Assembly: GCA_029881175.1 (NCBI GenBank)
Contig: JAOUNC010000160.1
Location: 1-6,542, forward strand
DNA from: Nitrospirota bacterium
Lineage (GTDB): Bacteria; Nitrospirota; Nitrospiria; Nitrospirales; UBA8639
DNA length: 6,542 nt
Direction: 5' to 3'
A model generated the notes under the pieces. The model saw only the letters and a program-made list of their open reading frames with translations, was not told the origin of the DNA and ran no database searches. Positions 1 through 6,169 of the stretch are shown in pieces. The first letter of the stretch is position 1. Each line of letters opens with the position of its first letter. Made by a program: the position numbers and the translations under genes.

Positions 1-800
1 CCATGGCAACCTTGGCACAAAATTTCTTTCTACCACCTCTTCCTCAACGAGGCATTCATCCAACCGCCGTCACCGGCCAGGATATCCGTATCGGGCCAAA
101 CGTTTCAATCGGACCACTGGTGACCATAGGCGATCGTGCCGAGATTGGCTCAGGTGTGACCATTTATGCTGGCGTGCATATTGGAGAAGATACCGTGATT
201 GGAGACGATTGCATCCTGTATCCCCACGTCTCCTTACTCTCAAACTGTACCCTCGGCCATCGTGTCATCCTCCAGAGCGGAACCGTGATTGGCAGCGATG
301 GATTCGGCTACGCACAAGATAAAGGCCGTCACCATAAAATACCGCAATTAGGTAATGTAATTATTGAGGATGATGTAGAACTGGGGGCCAATGTCACGGT
401 GGACCGGGCCACCTTTGGCAGTACCATCATCAAGCAAGGCACCAAAATAGACAATCAGGTGCAGATCGCCCATAACGTGGTGGTTGGAGAACATTGTGTT
501 GTGGTGGCCCAGGTAGGAATTGCCGGCAGTACTCATCTTGGACACCATGTGATGATTGGAGGCCAAGCCGGGCTCGTTGATCATCTCACCATCGGGAATC
601 AAGTGCGTATCGCCTCAGGGGCAGGGGTCACCAATCATGTGCAATCAGGGCAAACGGTTGGCGGTCGTCCAGCTGTCGATCATGTTATTTGGCGAAAAGC
701 GCAAGTGCTGCAATACCAATTGCCGGAATTACGAAACGAATTGCGCGCACTCCGGAAAGAAGTGGCTGATTTAAAGCGGCGACTTCACGAACAGCCGTAA
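1..800 (+). CDS. lpxD: UDP-3-O-acylglucosamine N-acyltransferase LpxD, 5'-truncated by the window edge
   Basis: LpxD transfers an R-3-hydroxyacyl chain from acyl carrier protein to the 2-amino group of UDP-3-O-acylglucosamine, the third step of lipid A synthesis, in the cytoplasm. The visible 265 residues (counted from base 3) show left-handed beta-helix hexapeptide repeats from about 28 to 97, the LpxD loop with SDGFGYA (98-104), further repeats to about 220, and a charged C-terminal helix (about 228-263). His157 in QIAHNVV matches the catalytic His239 of E. coli LpxD, and His194 in LVDHLTIG matches His276. The family is about 340 residues long, and alignment from memory leaves roughly 80 residues, the uridine-binding N-terminal domain, to the left of base 1. 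The ATG at base 3 is therefore probably an internal methionine, not the start. The stop is TAA at 798-800. The next gene is convergent. Identity is secure; only the 5' extent is unknown. Confidence 0.95.
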   Translation, partial: MATLAQNFFLPPLPQRGIHPTAVTGQDIRIGPNVSIGPLVTIGDRAEIGSGVTIYAGVHIGEDTVIGDDCILYPHVSLLSNCTLGHRVILQSGTVIGSDGFGYAQDKGRHHKIPQLGNVIIEDDVELGANVTVDRATFGSTIIKQGTKIDNQVQIAHNVVVGEHCVVVAQVGIAGSTHLGHHVMIGGQAGLVDHLTIGNQVRIASGAGVTNHVQSGQTVGGRPAVDHVIWRKAQVLQYQLPELRNELRALRKEVADLKRRLHEQP

Positions 801-870
801 CTCCCTTAGACCTCCTGGCCCATCCTTGGCCTGACTCTTGAGAAAGAGATCCCTCCTGATAAGCCACCCT

Positions 871-1404
871 TCATTTTTTCCCTGGTGGCAATACCAACCC
901 TTTCCAAAAAAACATTTTGGCCCAAAAATACCCTGCCCACGGCAACGCAAAGGCTGCAACCGGATGTAGAAATCCGGTCCACACGCAAATTCCTGAGAGG
1001 GTCAACAGAGTCACAAATCCAAGGAAATACCACAAAAACACCAATCCTCGCCCGCGATGTTCAATGGTCACATCTGAAGCGGTTTTCTTCGCCTTTCGGA
1101 CAGATCGTTGGGTAAAGGCCTTCATTCGATTGGCAAAGTATCCTGGAAATTCGCGCAAAAGATATTGTTGATACTTTGTCTGAGCCAATCCCAATAACAC
1201 CCCTGCAATCAACAAGACGGAACTATAGGTAAACGTCTCCCACCCATATTGTCCTTGAAATAATTGATACCCCAAAGCCACAACTCCCACCAGGATAGCA
1301 ATGAGGCCCAAAAGGCTGGCCGGGAATAAAATATAGGTACGGACGAATTCTTGGGCTTTTTCCGTCTCATCCTCATGTCGTCTAATTGTAATAACTTTAG
1401 GCAT
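871..1404 (-). CDS. Conserved-looking hypothetical membrane protein with four predicted TM segments
   Basis: I do not recognise this 177-residue protein. It has a short charged N-terminus (IRRHEDETEKAQEF, about 7-20), two hydrophobic segments at about 22-48 and 60-75, a basic polar loop (about 76-118, with a KAKK cluster near 104-107), two more hydrophobic segments at about 121-143 and 146-166, and a short basic end. By the positive-inside rule both termini and the middle loop would be cytoplasmic, giving a 4-TM inner-membrane protein. No catalytic motif is visible. The ATG at 1404-1402 is preceded by a weak purine stretch (GAAGAAAACCT). It starts only 16 bp after the yacG stop, so it is probably the last gene of the exporter-yacG unit. 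The stop is TGA at 873-871, 70 bp from the convergent lpxD stop. A role at the inner membrane is all that can be inferred. Confidence 0.8.
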   Translation of the reverse strand: MPKVITIRRHEDETEKAQEFVRTYILFPASLLGLIAILVGVVALGYQLFQGQYGWETFTYSSVLLIAGVLLGLAQTKYQQYLLREFPGYFANRMKAFTQRSVRKAKKTASDVTIEHRGRGLVFLWYFLGFVTLLTLSGICVWTGFLHPVAAFALPWAGYFWAKMFFWKGLVLPPGKK

Positions 1405-1420
1405 AGGTTTTCTTCATTGT

Positions 1421-1633
1421 TTAGAACGTATTCATATTAGAAATCGAGTCACCATTCTGTGGTTCTGCGTCCTCTGGGTCAGATTCATCAGTTTGAGGAA
1501 CACGATACCGTTCACTGAACCATCCGTCCAAATCAACTAACCGACACCGGTCAGAACAAAATGGCCGAAAAGCATTTCCCTCCCAGGAAACTAACATACG
1601 ACAGGTTGGACAGGTGTGCGTATTTGTGGCCAT
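1421..1633 (-). CDS. yacG: YacG family zinc-binding DNA gyrase inhibitor
   Basis: This 70-residue protein has the treble-clef zinc motif of YacG: CPTC at 8-11 and CSDRC at 26-30, giving Cys8, Cys11, Cys26 and Cys30 as ligands. It is followed by the family's RLVDLDGWFSERYRVP stretch (31-46). E. coli YacG (65 residues) binds GyrB and blocks DNA binding by gyrase, so a similar role is expected here. The C-terminal part (47-70) is polar and acidic (DESDPEDAEPQ), as is common for the disordered tail of this family. The ATG at 1633-1631 has a poor Shine-Dalgarno (GAAGTAAAA). It lies 21 bp after the ABC exporter stop and 16 bp before the next gene, so it is very likely co-transcribed. The length and zinc ligands are complete, with no sign of decay. 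Confidence 0.93.
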   Translation of the reverse strand: MATNTHTCPTCRMLVSWEGNAFRPFCSDRCRLVDLDGWFSERYRVPQTDESDPEDAEPQNGDSISNMNTF

Positions 1634-1654
1634 TTTTACTTCATCACCATTCGA

Positions 1655-3379
1655 TTAGACATGAAACTGGGCTTCATACAGTCCAGCATAGAGCCCCCCC
1701 TTTGCCAGCAAGGTCGTATGATCGCCTTCTTCGATAATGGTGCCTTGATCCAACACCACAATGCGGTCCACGGACTGTAGAGTCGACAGCCGATGGGCAA
1801 TGATAAACGTCGTACGTCCACGCATCAACTCATCCATCGCGATCCGTATCTCAACTTCCGTCTCCGTGTCGATATTTGAGGTGGCTTCATCCATCACGAC
1901 AATGGGCGGGTCTTTTAATAACACCCGGGCAATCGCCATCCGCTGCTTTTGGCCAACAGACAACTTCACGCCCCGTTCGCCAATCCAGGTGTCATAGCCC
2001 TCAGGAAGGGCCAGGATAAATTCATGCGCTTGCGCAGCTTTAGCCACCGCTTCAATTTGCTCATGTGAGGCGGAGATATCTCCATAGGCCAAATTGGCCC
2101 GCACGGTTCCGTTGAATAAGAAGGGTTCTTGTTGAACAAACCCGATTTGTTCTCGCAACGTGAATAACGAAAGATCCCGGATGTCATACCCATCCAATTC
2201 AATGGCTCCAGCTCCGACGTCATAAAAACGGAAGAGCAGCTTCATGAGCGTACTTTTCCCGACTCCACTCGGTCCGACTAACGCCACATGTTCTCCAGGT
2301 TCAACGCACAAGGATAACTTGGTAAATACCGGTGACTCCGCCCGGTAGGCAAAGCTCACCTGTTTCCATTCGACTTTCCCAGATAACCGAGGCTCCTGAA
2401 GTCGGATCGTACCTTGATCCGGCACCGCAGGCTTCGCATCTAAGACATCAAAGACTCGCTCTCCGGCAGCTAGTGCATGTTGAAGCAGATGATTGACGGA
2501 ATGGATTTGATTCACCGGAGTATAAAATAATACGAGATAGGACAAAAACATGACCAACTCTCCAGTGGTCAGTCGTCCCGCCATAACTTCTCCTGCCCCA
2601 AACCACACGATCAACACCGTCCCCAAACTTCCAATAAAAATCATACCGGGAGAATACACCGACCACAGATACATGGCTTTTAAGTTCGCCTGGCTATAAT
2701 GCTGCGACATGTCTTGAAAGCGTGATCGCTCGTAGGGTTGCCGATTAAATCCCATCGTTTCTCGAATCCCCGACAACGCATCCTGGAGATAGCCATTGAG
2801 GTCTGCCGCATGTTGTCGAATTTCGCGATAATACCGATGAACACGACGAGTGAAATAGACACCTCCAACCACTAAGATGGGAATAGGGAGTAACACGAAG
2901 AGCGCCAGTTTCCAGTTCATCACAAATAAAATGGTGGTAATGCCCACCAGCGTCAATGTGGCCGTGAGCATACCCTCAAACCCATCGATGAAAATGCGCT
3001 GGACCGGTTCCGTGTCATTCACCACCCGCGACATTATTTCTCCGGTTGACCGATTTTCATAATAGTTCAACGATAATCGCTGTAAGGCCTCAAAGACTTC
3101 TTGACGAAGACGATGGACCACCCGTTGTTCAAGCATGTTATTAAATCGAATCCGAAGGGAATTACAAAGATTCTTCAAGCCATAGGCCAGAACGAGGCCA
3201 ATCAGTACCCATGACAACAAATCCATGTTTTTTGCCGGAAGCACCTCATCAATCACAATTTTAATTAGCCACGGCGGGAGAAGTTCCAACACTGTGGTCA
3301 GGGCGGCGAAGATAAATGTCAACGCGACCAACCCCCGGTAGGGGCGGAGATAGGTCATAAAACGAAGGAGTGATTTCAC
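1655..3379 (-). CDS. ABC exporter half-transporter (fused TM and ATPase domains, MsbA/multidrug type)
   Basis: This is a 574-residue type IV ABC exporter half-transporter, expected to work as a homodimer or heterodimer in the inner membrane. The N-terminal membrane domain (about 1-310) has six hydrophobic stretches, with pairs near 17-65, 135-175 and 245-290. The ATPase domain (about 335-574) has Walker A GPSGVGKST (369-377), a Q-loop glutamine at 417 (FVQQEPFLF), a signature read as LSVGQKQR (473-480), Walker B IVVMDEAT (493-500) with catalytic Glu498, a D-loop SNID (501-504) and the H-loop His529. All catalytic residues are present. The signature has Val475 where LSGGQ has glycine. The start is GTG at 3379-3377, with no good Shine-Dalgarno; an in-frame ATG lies at 3358-3356 (residue 8), and an in-frame TAA at 3406-3404 rules out much extension. 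It leads the unit with yacG and the 4-TM gene. The length suits MsbA (582 in E. coli) and lpxD is nearby, but the substrate (lipid A, other lipid or drug) cannot be decided. Confidence 0.93.
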   Translation of the reverse strand: MKSLLRFMTYLRPYRGLVALTFIFAALTTVLELLPPWLIKIVIDEVLPAKNMDLLSWVLIGLVLAYGLKNLCNSLRIRFNNMLEQRVVHRLRQEVFEALQRLSLNYYENRSTGEIMSRVVNDTEPVQRIFIDGFEGMLTATLTLVGITTILFVMNWKLALFVLLPIPILVVGGVYFTRRVHRYYREIRQHAADLNGYLQDALSGIRETMGFNRQPYERSRFQDMSQHYSQANLKAMYLWSVYSPGMIFIGSLGTVLIVWFGAGEVMAGRLTTGELVMFLSYLVLFYTPVNQIHSVNHLLQHALAAGERVFDVLDAKPAVPDQGTIRLQEPRLSGKVEWKQVSFAYRAESPVFTKLSLCVEPGEHVALVGPSGVGKSTLMKLLFRFYDVGAGAIELDGYDIRDLSLFTLREQIGFVQQEPFLFNGTVRANLAYGDISASHEQIEAVAKAAQAHEFILALPEGYDTWIGERGVKLSVGQKQRMAIARVLLKDPPIVVMDEATSNIDTETEVEIRIAMDELMRGRTTFIIAHRLSTLQSVDRIVVLDQGTIIEEGDHTTLLAKGGLYAGLYEAQFHV

Positions 3380-3493
3380 AAGAGGCTCACAAGACGCATG
3401 CTTTTACAGATCGCGAGACCTGGAGAGGAAATTCCACGTTCTCACTTAATTGATAGGTGGATGTGGGTAACTAGAGAAAATGGAGAGACGGCT

Positions 3494-3513
3494 TTTAAGG
3501 ACGCATCCTTAAA
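3494..3513 (-). terminator. Hairpin at the def stop codon, possible weak terminator
   Basis: There is a perfect 8-bp inverted repeat, TTTAAGGA (3494-3501) and TCCTTAAA (3506-3513), around a 4-base loop. On the - strand the loop reads TGCG, which fits the UNCG tetraloop pattern, although the closing pair is A-U rather than the favoured C-G. The repeat covers the def TAA stop (3511-3509). No U-run follows on either strand, so it is not a classical intrinsic terminator. It may be a 3'-end stabilising hairpin, a Rho-assisted end or chance. Confidence 0.35.
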
Positions 3514-4039
3514 TTACCGTGGCAGATTCTTTCTTCCAATACGCATCAAATTCTTCCAACTGCGTCAAGGTGGACATGTCGATCATTCGATCAATAAACA
3601 ATTTTCCGATCAGATGATCCATTTCATGCTGAATACACACGGCATAAAGCCCATTGGCTTCGATATCCTGGAGTACACCCTGCCGATCATAAGCCTGCAC
3701 CCGCACCATCGAGGGCCTCATGACTTTGCCTCGCATATTATCAATACTTAAACAACCTTCCCACATTTCACTTTGCGTCGGACCATAGAACACAATTTTT
3801 GGATTAATCAGGACTGTATTGGGAATGCTCTCGTCGCCATCACATTCCATGACCACAACCTGCTCGGAACGAGCAACTTGCGGCGCAGCTAACCCAATAC
3901 CTTCATATTGGACCATGGTCTCAAACATATCATCAAGAAACTCCTGAAACCGCCGGCTGCCAATCGTGGCAGGATCGACAGGACTCGCGATCTGGCGAAG
4001 AATGGGGTTTCCAACTTTTGCAATCGATAATACGGCCAT
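3509..4039 (-). CDS. def: Peptide deformylase
   Basis: This enzyme removes the formyl group from the N-terminal formyl-methionine of nascent proteins at the ribosome exit, using a bound metal, normally Fe2+. All three family motifs are intact in 176 residues: motif I GIGLAAPQV (47-55, with Gln54), motif II EGCLS (94-98, metal ligand Cys96) and motif III QHEMDHL (137-143, metal ligands His138 and His142, catalytic Glu139). The length is close to E. coli Def (169). The ATG at 4039-4037 follows a strong AAGGAG (4054-4049) with a 9-base spacer, so the start is well supported. The usual partner fmt (Met-tRNA formyltransferase) is not seen on either side in this window; the downstream neighbour is the ABC exporter, 129 bp away, and the upstream one is the HEAT-repeat gene, 105 bp away. 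Both gaps allow separate transcription. The product is functionally complete as far as the sequence shows. Confidence 0.96.
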   Translation of the reverse strand: MAVLSIAKVGNPILRQIASPVDPATIGSRRFQEFLDDMFETMVQYEGIGLAAPQVARSEQVVVMECDGDESIPNTVLINPKIVFYGPTQSEMWEGCLSIDNMRGKVMRPSMVRVQAYDRQGVLQDIEANGLYAVCIQHEMDHLIGKLFIDRMIDMSTLTQLEEFDAYWKKESATVI

Positions 4040-4144
4040 CTCACCTCACTCCTTCTCATTCAACGTTCACAACATTACACTCAAGAGGCACGGGCTCGTG
4101 CGCACGTCACGCGCCGACCTTCTTAGGAATAGTCTCTACCCGGA

Positions 4145-4972
4145 TTAACTGACATTCAAATTGGCAGGTGGCTGAGGGTCCGGCGTTGGGGACGGGGCAT
4201 GATCGAATCGATCCTTATTCTCTTCCCACCAACTCCACCATTCCTTCGCCCATTCCTTTCGATCTTCTGGAGTCGACACTTCCCAATCATGAATCGGACC
4301 GCTAAAACGGGTCAAAATCCAAAAGGAATCACGTGCGGTAATTGAAACATATTTTTCCGGATCAGGTATCACGCCGATAATGATCGGAAGCACTTCCTTT
4401 CGATGCACATGGCGAGCTTCAAACACCGCTGTATTGCGAATCGTCGAATTGGGATCTTTGGCCATCACTTCAATGGCCGAAAGGACCGCGTTGGGATCCA
4501 AGCGAGTCGCAACCCGAAGGGCATGAGATCGAATTCTCGATTCTTCATTGGGGTCCATGGCCACGTCTACCAAGGCAGGAGCCGCAGATGGATCCTTAAT
4601 CATGGACAGGGTCTCGACGGCATTAAAACGCACTCGGGAGCCAGGCATCTTGAGAGCTTTTAATAAATGAGGCACCGAATGTTTGCCGAAATGCACAAAT
4701 TCGCCAATGGCCCAGAGTTCCTGATTCCCCTCCAATAATGGCAAAAGCGAGTCTAAGCGCTCTTGTTCCTGCGTGTTTAACACGTCAGGGGCCGGAGTCG
4801 CATCTTCTCCAGGGGTATAATCAGGCTGCGGCGGTGGCTCATAGGGAAGCTGTGTCAGATATGTCTGTGGAACGCCTTCAGTCTGAGCCGCCTCAACCAA
4901 TCCGCTTCCCAGGAAGAAAGCCAGGGCCAGGCAGCATGAAATTTGTGATCGAAATGCGAATTGCCGAATCAT
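4145..4972 (-). CDS. Secreted HEAT-repeat protein of unknown function with a Trp-rich C-terminal segment
   Basis: I recognise the fold but not the gene. The 275 residues begin with a Sec-type signal peptide: a basic start (MIRQFAFR), a hydrophobic core (about 11-25) and a likely cleavage near VEAA (26-29), with no lipobox. A proline-rich linker follows (about 43-62, PYEPPPQP). Residues about 97-222 form roughly four HEAT-like helical repeats, with units near 97-123, 130-158, 163-190 and 192-222 (for example SRVRFNAVETLSMI, and STIRNTAVFEARHV). A Trp-rich stretch (241-249, WAKEWWSWW) precedes NKDRF, and the tail is proline-rich. HEAT arrays usually serve as protein-binding scaffolds, so a periplasmic binding role is inferred. 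I chose the ATG at 4972-4970 because it gives a clean signal peptide, has AAAGGGA (4984-4978) just upstream and lies downstream of a plausible promoter. The frame stays open to an ATG at 5089, but that extension would spoil the signal peptide. Confidence 0.85.
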   Translation of the reverse strand: MIRQFAFRSQISCCLALAFFLGSGLVEAAQTEGVPQTYLTQLPYEPPPQPDYTPGEDATPAPDVLNTQEQERLDSLLPLLEGNQELWAIGEFVHFGKHSVPHLLKALKMPGSRVRFNAVETLSMIKDPSAAPALVDVAMDPNEESRIRSHALRVATRLDPNAVLSAIEVMAKDPNSTIRNTAVFEARHVHRKEVLPIIIGVIPDPEKYVSITARDSFWILTRFSGPIHDWEVSTPEDRKEWAKEWWSWWEENKDRFDHAPSPTPDPQPPANLNVS

Positions 4973-4977
4973 GAAAT

Positions 4978-4984
4978 TCCCTTT
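4978..4984 (-). promoter_or_regulatory. Ribosome binding site deciding the start of the HEAT-repeat gene
   Basis: AAAGGGA on the - strand ends 5 bases before the ATG at 4972. It supports this start over the in-frame ATG 117 bases further upstream, and the signal peptide begins exactly here. Confidence 0.5.
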
Positions 4985-5019
4985 CTTGAGGCTGGAGACA
5001 AAAAACTCATACTTATTGA

Positions 5020-5049
5020 AGTCTAGTGGCAGATGCCTAAAACGGTCAA
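5020..5049 (-). promoter_or_regulatory. Candidate sigma70-type promoter of the HEAT-repeat gene
   Basis: On the - strand a -35-like TTGACC (5049-5044, 5 of 6 to consensus) is followed after 18 bases by a -10-like TAGACT (5025-5020, 4 of 6, keeping the key T1, A2 and T6). Transcription would start near 5013 and give a leader of about 40 bases before the ATG at 4972. It lies in the 126-bp gap between potD and the HEAT gene. This is a by-eye match and chance is possible. Confidence 0.4.
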
Positions 5050-5098
5050 GCCAACATGATGAAAGGGTGAAGGGGGCCGACCCTATCAAAAATTTTGC

Positions 5099-6160
5099 CT
5101 AATGGACTTTTAACTCTGTCCAAGCCCGATCATAGTCACGGATCGCCTCATGCACATCTTCCATCCACTCCATGCGTGGGAGAATATCCTGAGGGGGATA
5201 GACCGCAATATTGTCACGAATGTCAGGAGGTAATTGATTCCGAACATGCCGATTAGCCGAGGCAAAGAGTAGGCGCTTCGAAGTCAACAATGCCACCTCC
5301 TCCCCTAACAGATAATTCATGAAATCCATGGCTAGCGGTTTTTTGGACGAACTCGCGAGTACCGCTAAACAATCAGTCCAAATCGTTCCACCTTCCTGAG
5401 GAATCGCATAGTGAATAGACGGGTTTTCTCGCATGGCCCGAGCCACAGGACCACCCCATGCATGAGCCAAGACTACTTCGCCAGAGACTAACAATTGATC
5501 AAATTGTTCACTCGTGTAGGCTTTGACGAAGGGTTTCTGGGCAATCAGCTTCTCTTTCGCTTGCTGAATGAATTGCGGATCTCGACTATTGAGTGAATGC
5601 CCCAAGGCTCGCAACGCCAACCCCATGACCTCTCGTTGATCATTCAGCATACTGATACGCCCTGAATATTGCGGATCCCACAACACTTCCCAACTCGTCG
5701 GCATCTCGGTGACCACCTTGGCGTTATACCCGATTCCGACCGTTCCCCATAAATAGGGAATGGCAAACCGCTGGATAGGGTCAAAGGGCAGATGGGTCAA
5801 ATGTGGCTCTAAATCTTGGACATGTGGAATCTGTGCTAAGTCCAACTCGGCCAAGAGCCCCAATTGCGCCATAATGCCAGCCATAAAATCAGAGGGGACC
5901 ACCACATCATAGCCGGTCATCCCGGCTTGAACTTTGGCCAATAATTCCTCATTACTACTAAAGGTATCGATCACCACACGAACGCCACGACTCGCTTCAA
6001 ACGAAGCCACGATTTCCGGATCAACATAATCAGACCAGGTATAATAGTAGAGAATGGGCCGATCAGCGGAGCCGGACTGCGAAGGCGATGAGGATTCTGA
6101 ACATCCCCCAAGCCCAAGGACCGTCCCCAACAAAATGGCTACTCCCCACATTTTGTTCAT
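5099..6160 (-). CDS. potD: Spermidine/putrescine-binding lipoprotein (PotD-like)
   Basis: This is the substrate-binding component of a polyamine ABC importer, predicted to be a membrane-anchored lipoprotein facing the periplasm. From the ATG at 6160-6158 it has 353 residues (E. coli PotD has 348). It opens with a lipoprotein signal ending in LGLGGC, with Cys20 as the lipidated residue, then a Ser-rich linker. The binding-site pattern of PotD is preserved: Trp42 and Tyr45 in YTWSDYV, Ser90 in VPSDF, Asp174 and Glu177 in LNDQREV, Trp235 in AHAWGG, and Trp261 and Asp263 in IWTDCLAV. These correspond to E. coli Trp34, Tyr37, Ser83, Asp168, Glu171, Trp229, Trp255 and Asp257. The acidic pair fits a cationic polyamine ligand. 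E. coli Tyr85 is replaced by Phe92, which may alter specificity between putrescine and spermidine. The gene starts 7 bp after the potC stop, so the two are surely in one operon. An upstream ATG at 6250 would overlap potC by 83 bp and bury the signal sequence. Confidence 0.93.
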   Translation of the reverse strand: MNKMWGVAILLGTVLGLGGCSESSSPSQSGSADRPILYYYTWSDYVDPEIVASFEASRGVRVVIDTFSSNEELLAKVQAGMTGYDVVVPSDFMAGIMAQLGLLAELDLAQIPHVQDLEPHLTHLPFDPIQRFAIPYLWGTVGIGYNAKVVTEMPTSWEVLWDPQYSGRISMLNDQREVMGLALRALGHSLNSRDPQFIQQAKEKLIAQKPFVKAYTSEQFDQLLVSGEVVLAHAWGGPVARAMRENPSIHYAIPQEGGTIWTDCLAVLASSSKKPLAMDFMNYLLGEEVALLTSKRLLFASANRHVRNQLPPDIRDNIAVYPPQDILPRMEWMEDVHEAIRDYDRAWTELKVH

Positions 6161-6165
6161 AGATG

Positions 6166-6169
6166 TCCT
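6166..6169 (-). promoter_or_regulatory. Ribosome binding site deciding the potD start
   Basis: AGGA on the - strand ends 5 bases before the ATG at 6160 and overlaps the potC stop codon (TAG, 6170-6168), which suggests translational coupling of potC and potD. The core is short, but it agrees with the lipoprotein signal that starts here. Confidence 0.45.

Noticed and set aside
3..5. ATG at base 3 as the true start of lpxD
   Set aside because: The protein would lack the N-terminal uridine-binding domain, and the first residues already align to about residue 80 of full-length LpxD, so the gene is cut by the window edge.
835..848. CTCTT-GAGA-AAGAG inverted repeat between the convergent lpxD and 4-TM genes as a bidirectional terminator
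   Set aside because: It has only 5 pairs, weak composition and no T-run on either side.
3380..3508. Promoter for the exporter unit in the gap after def
   Set aside because: Several partial -10-like words (TATCAA, TGTAAA) occur, but none has a -35 better than 3 of 6 at proper spacing.
3398..3751. 117-codon open frame on the + strand over the def 3' end
   Set aside because: It lies antisense to the conserved def motifs, has no recognisable domain and has no clear ribosome binding site.
4088..4101. GCACG-GGCT-CGTGC inverted repeat between the HEAT gene and def as a terminator
   Set aside because: A 5-bp stem with no T-run after it; short GC palindromes of this size are expected by chance.
4973..5089. 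Upstream ATG at 5089 as the start of the HEAT-repeat protein
   Set aside because: The 39 extra residues would precede the signal peptide and would include the candidate promoter; the 4972 start has a ribosome binding site.
5089..5099. CAAAATTTTTG palindrome just after potD as a terminator
   Set aside because: It is an A/T palindrome with almost no loop, so it cannot form a stable hairpin, and no GC stem precedes it.
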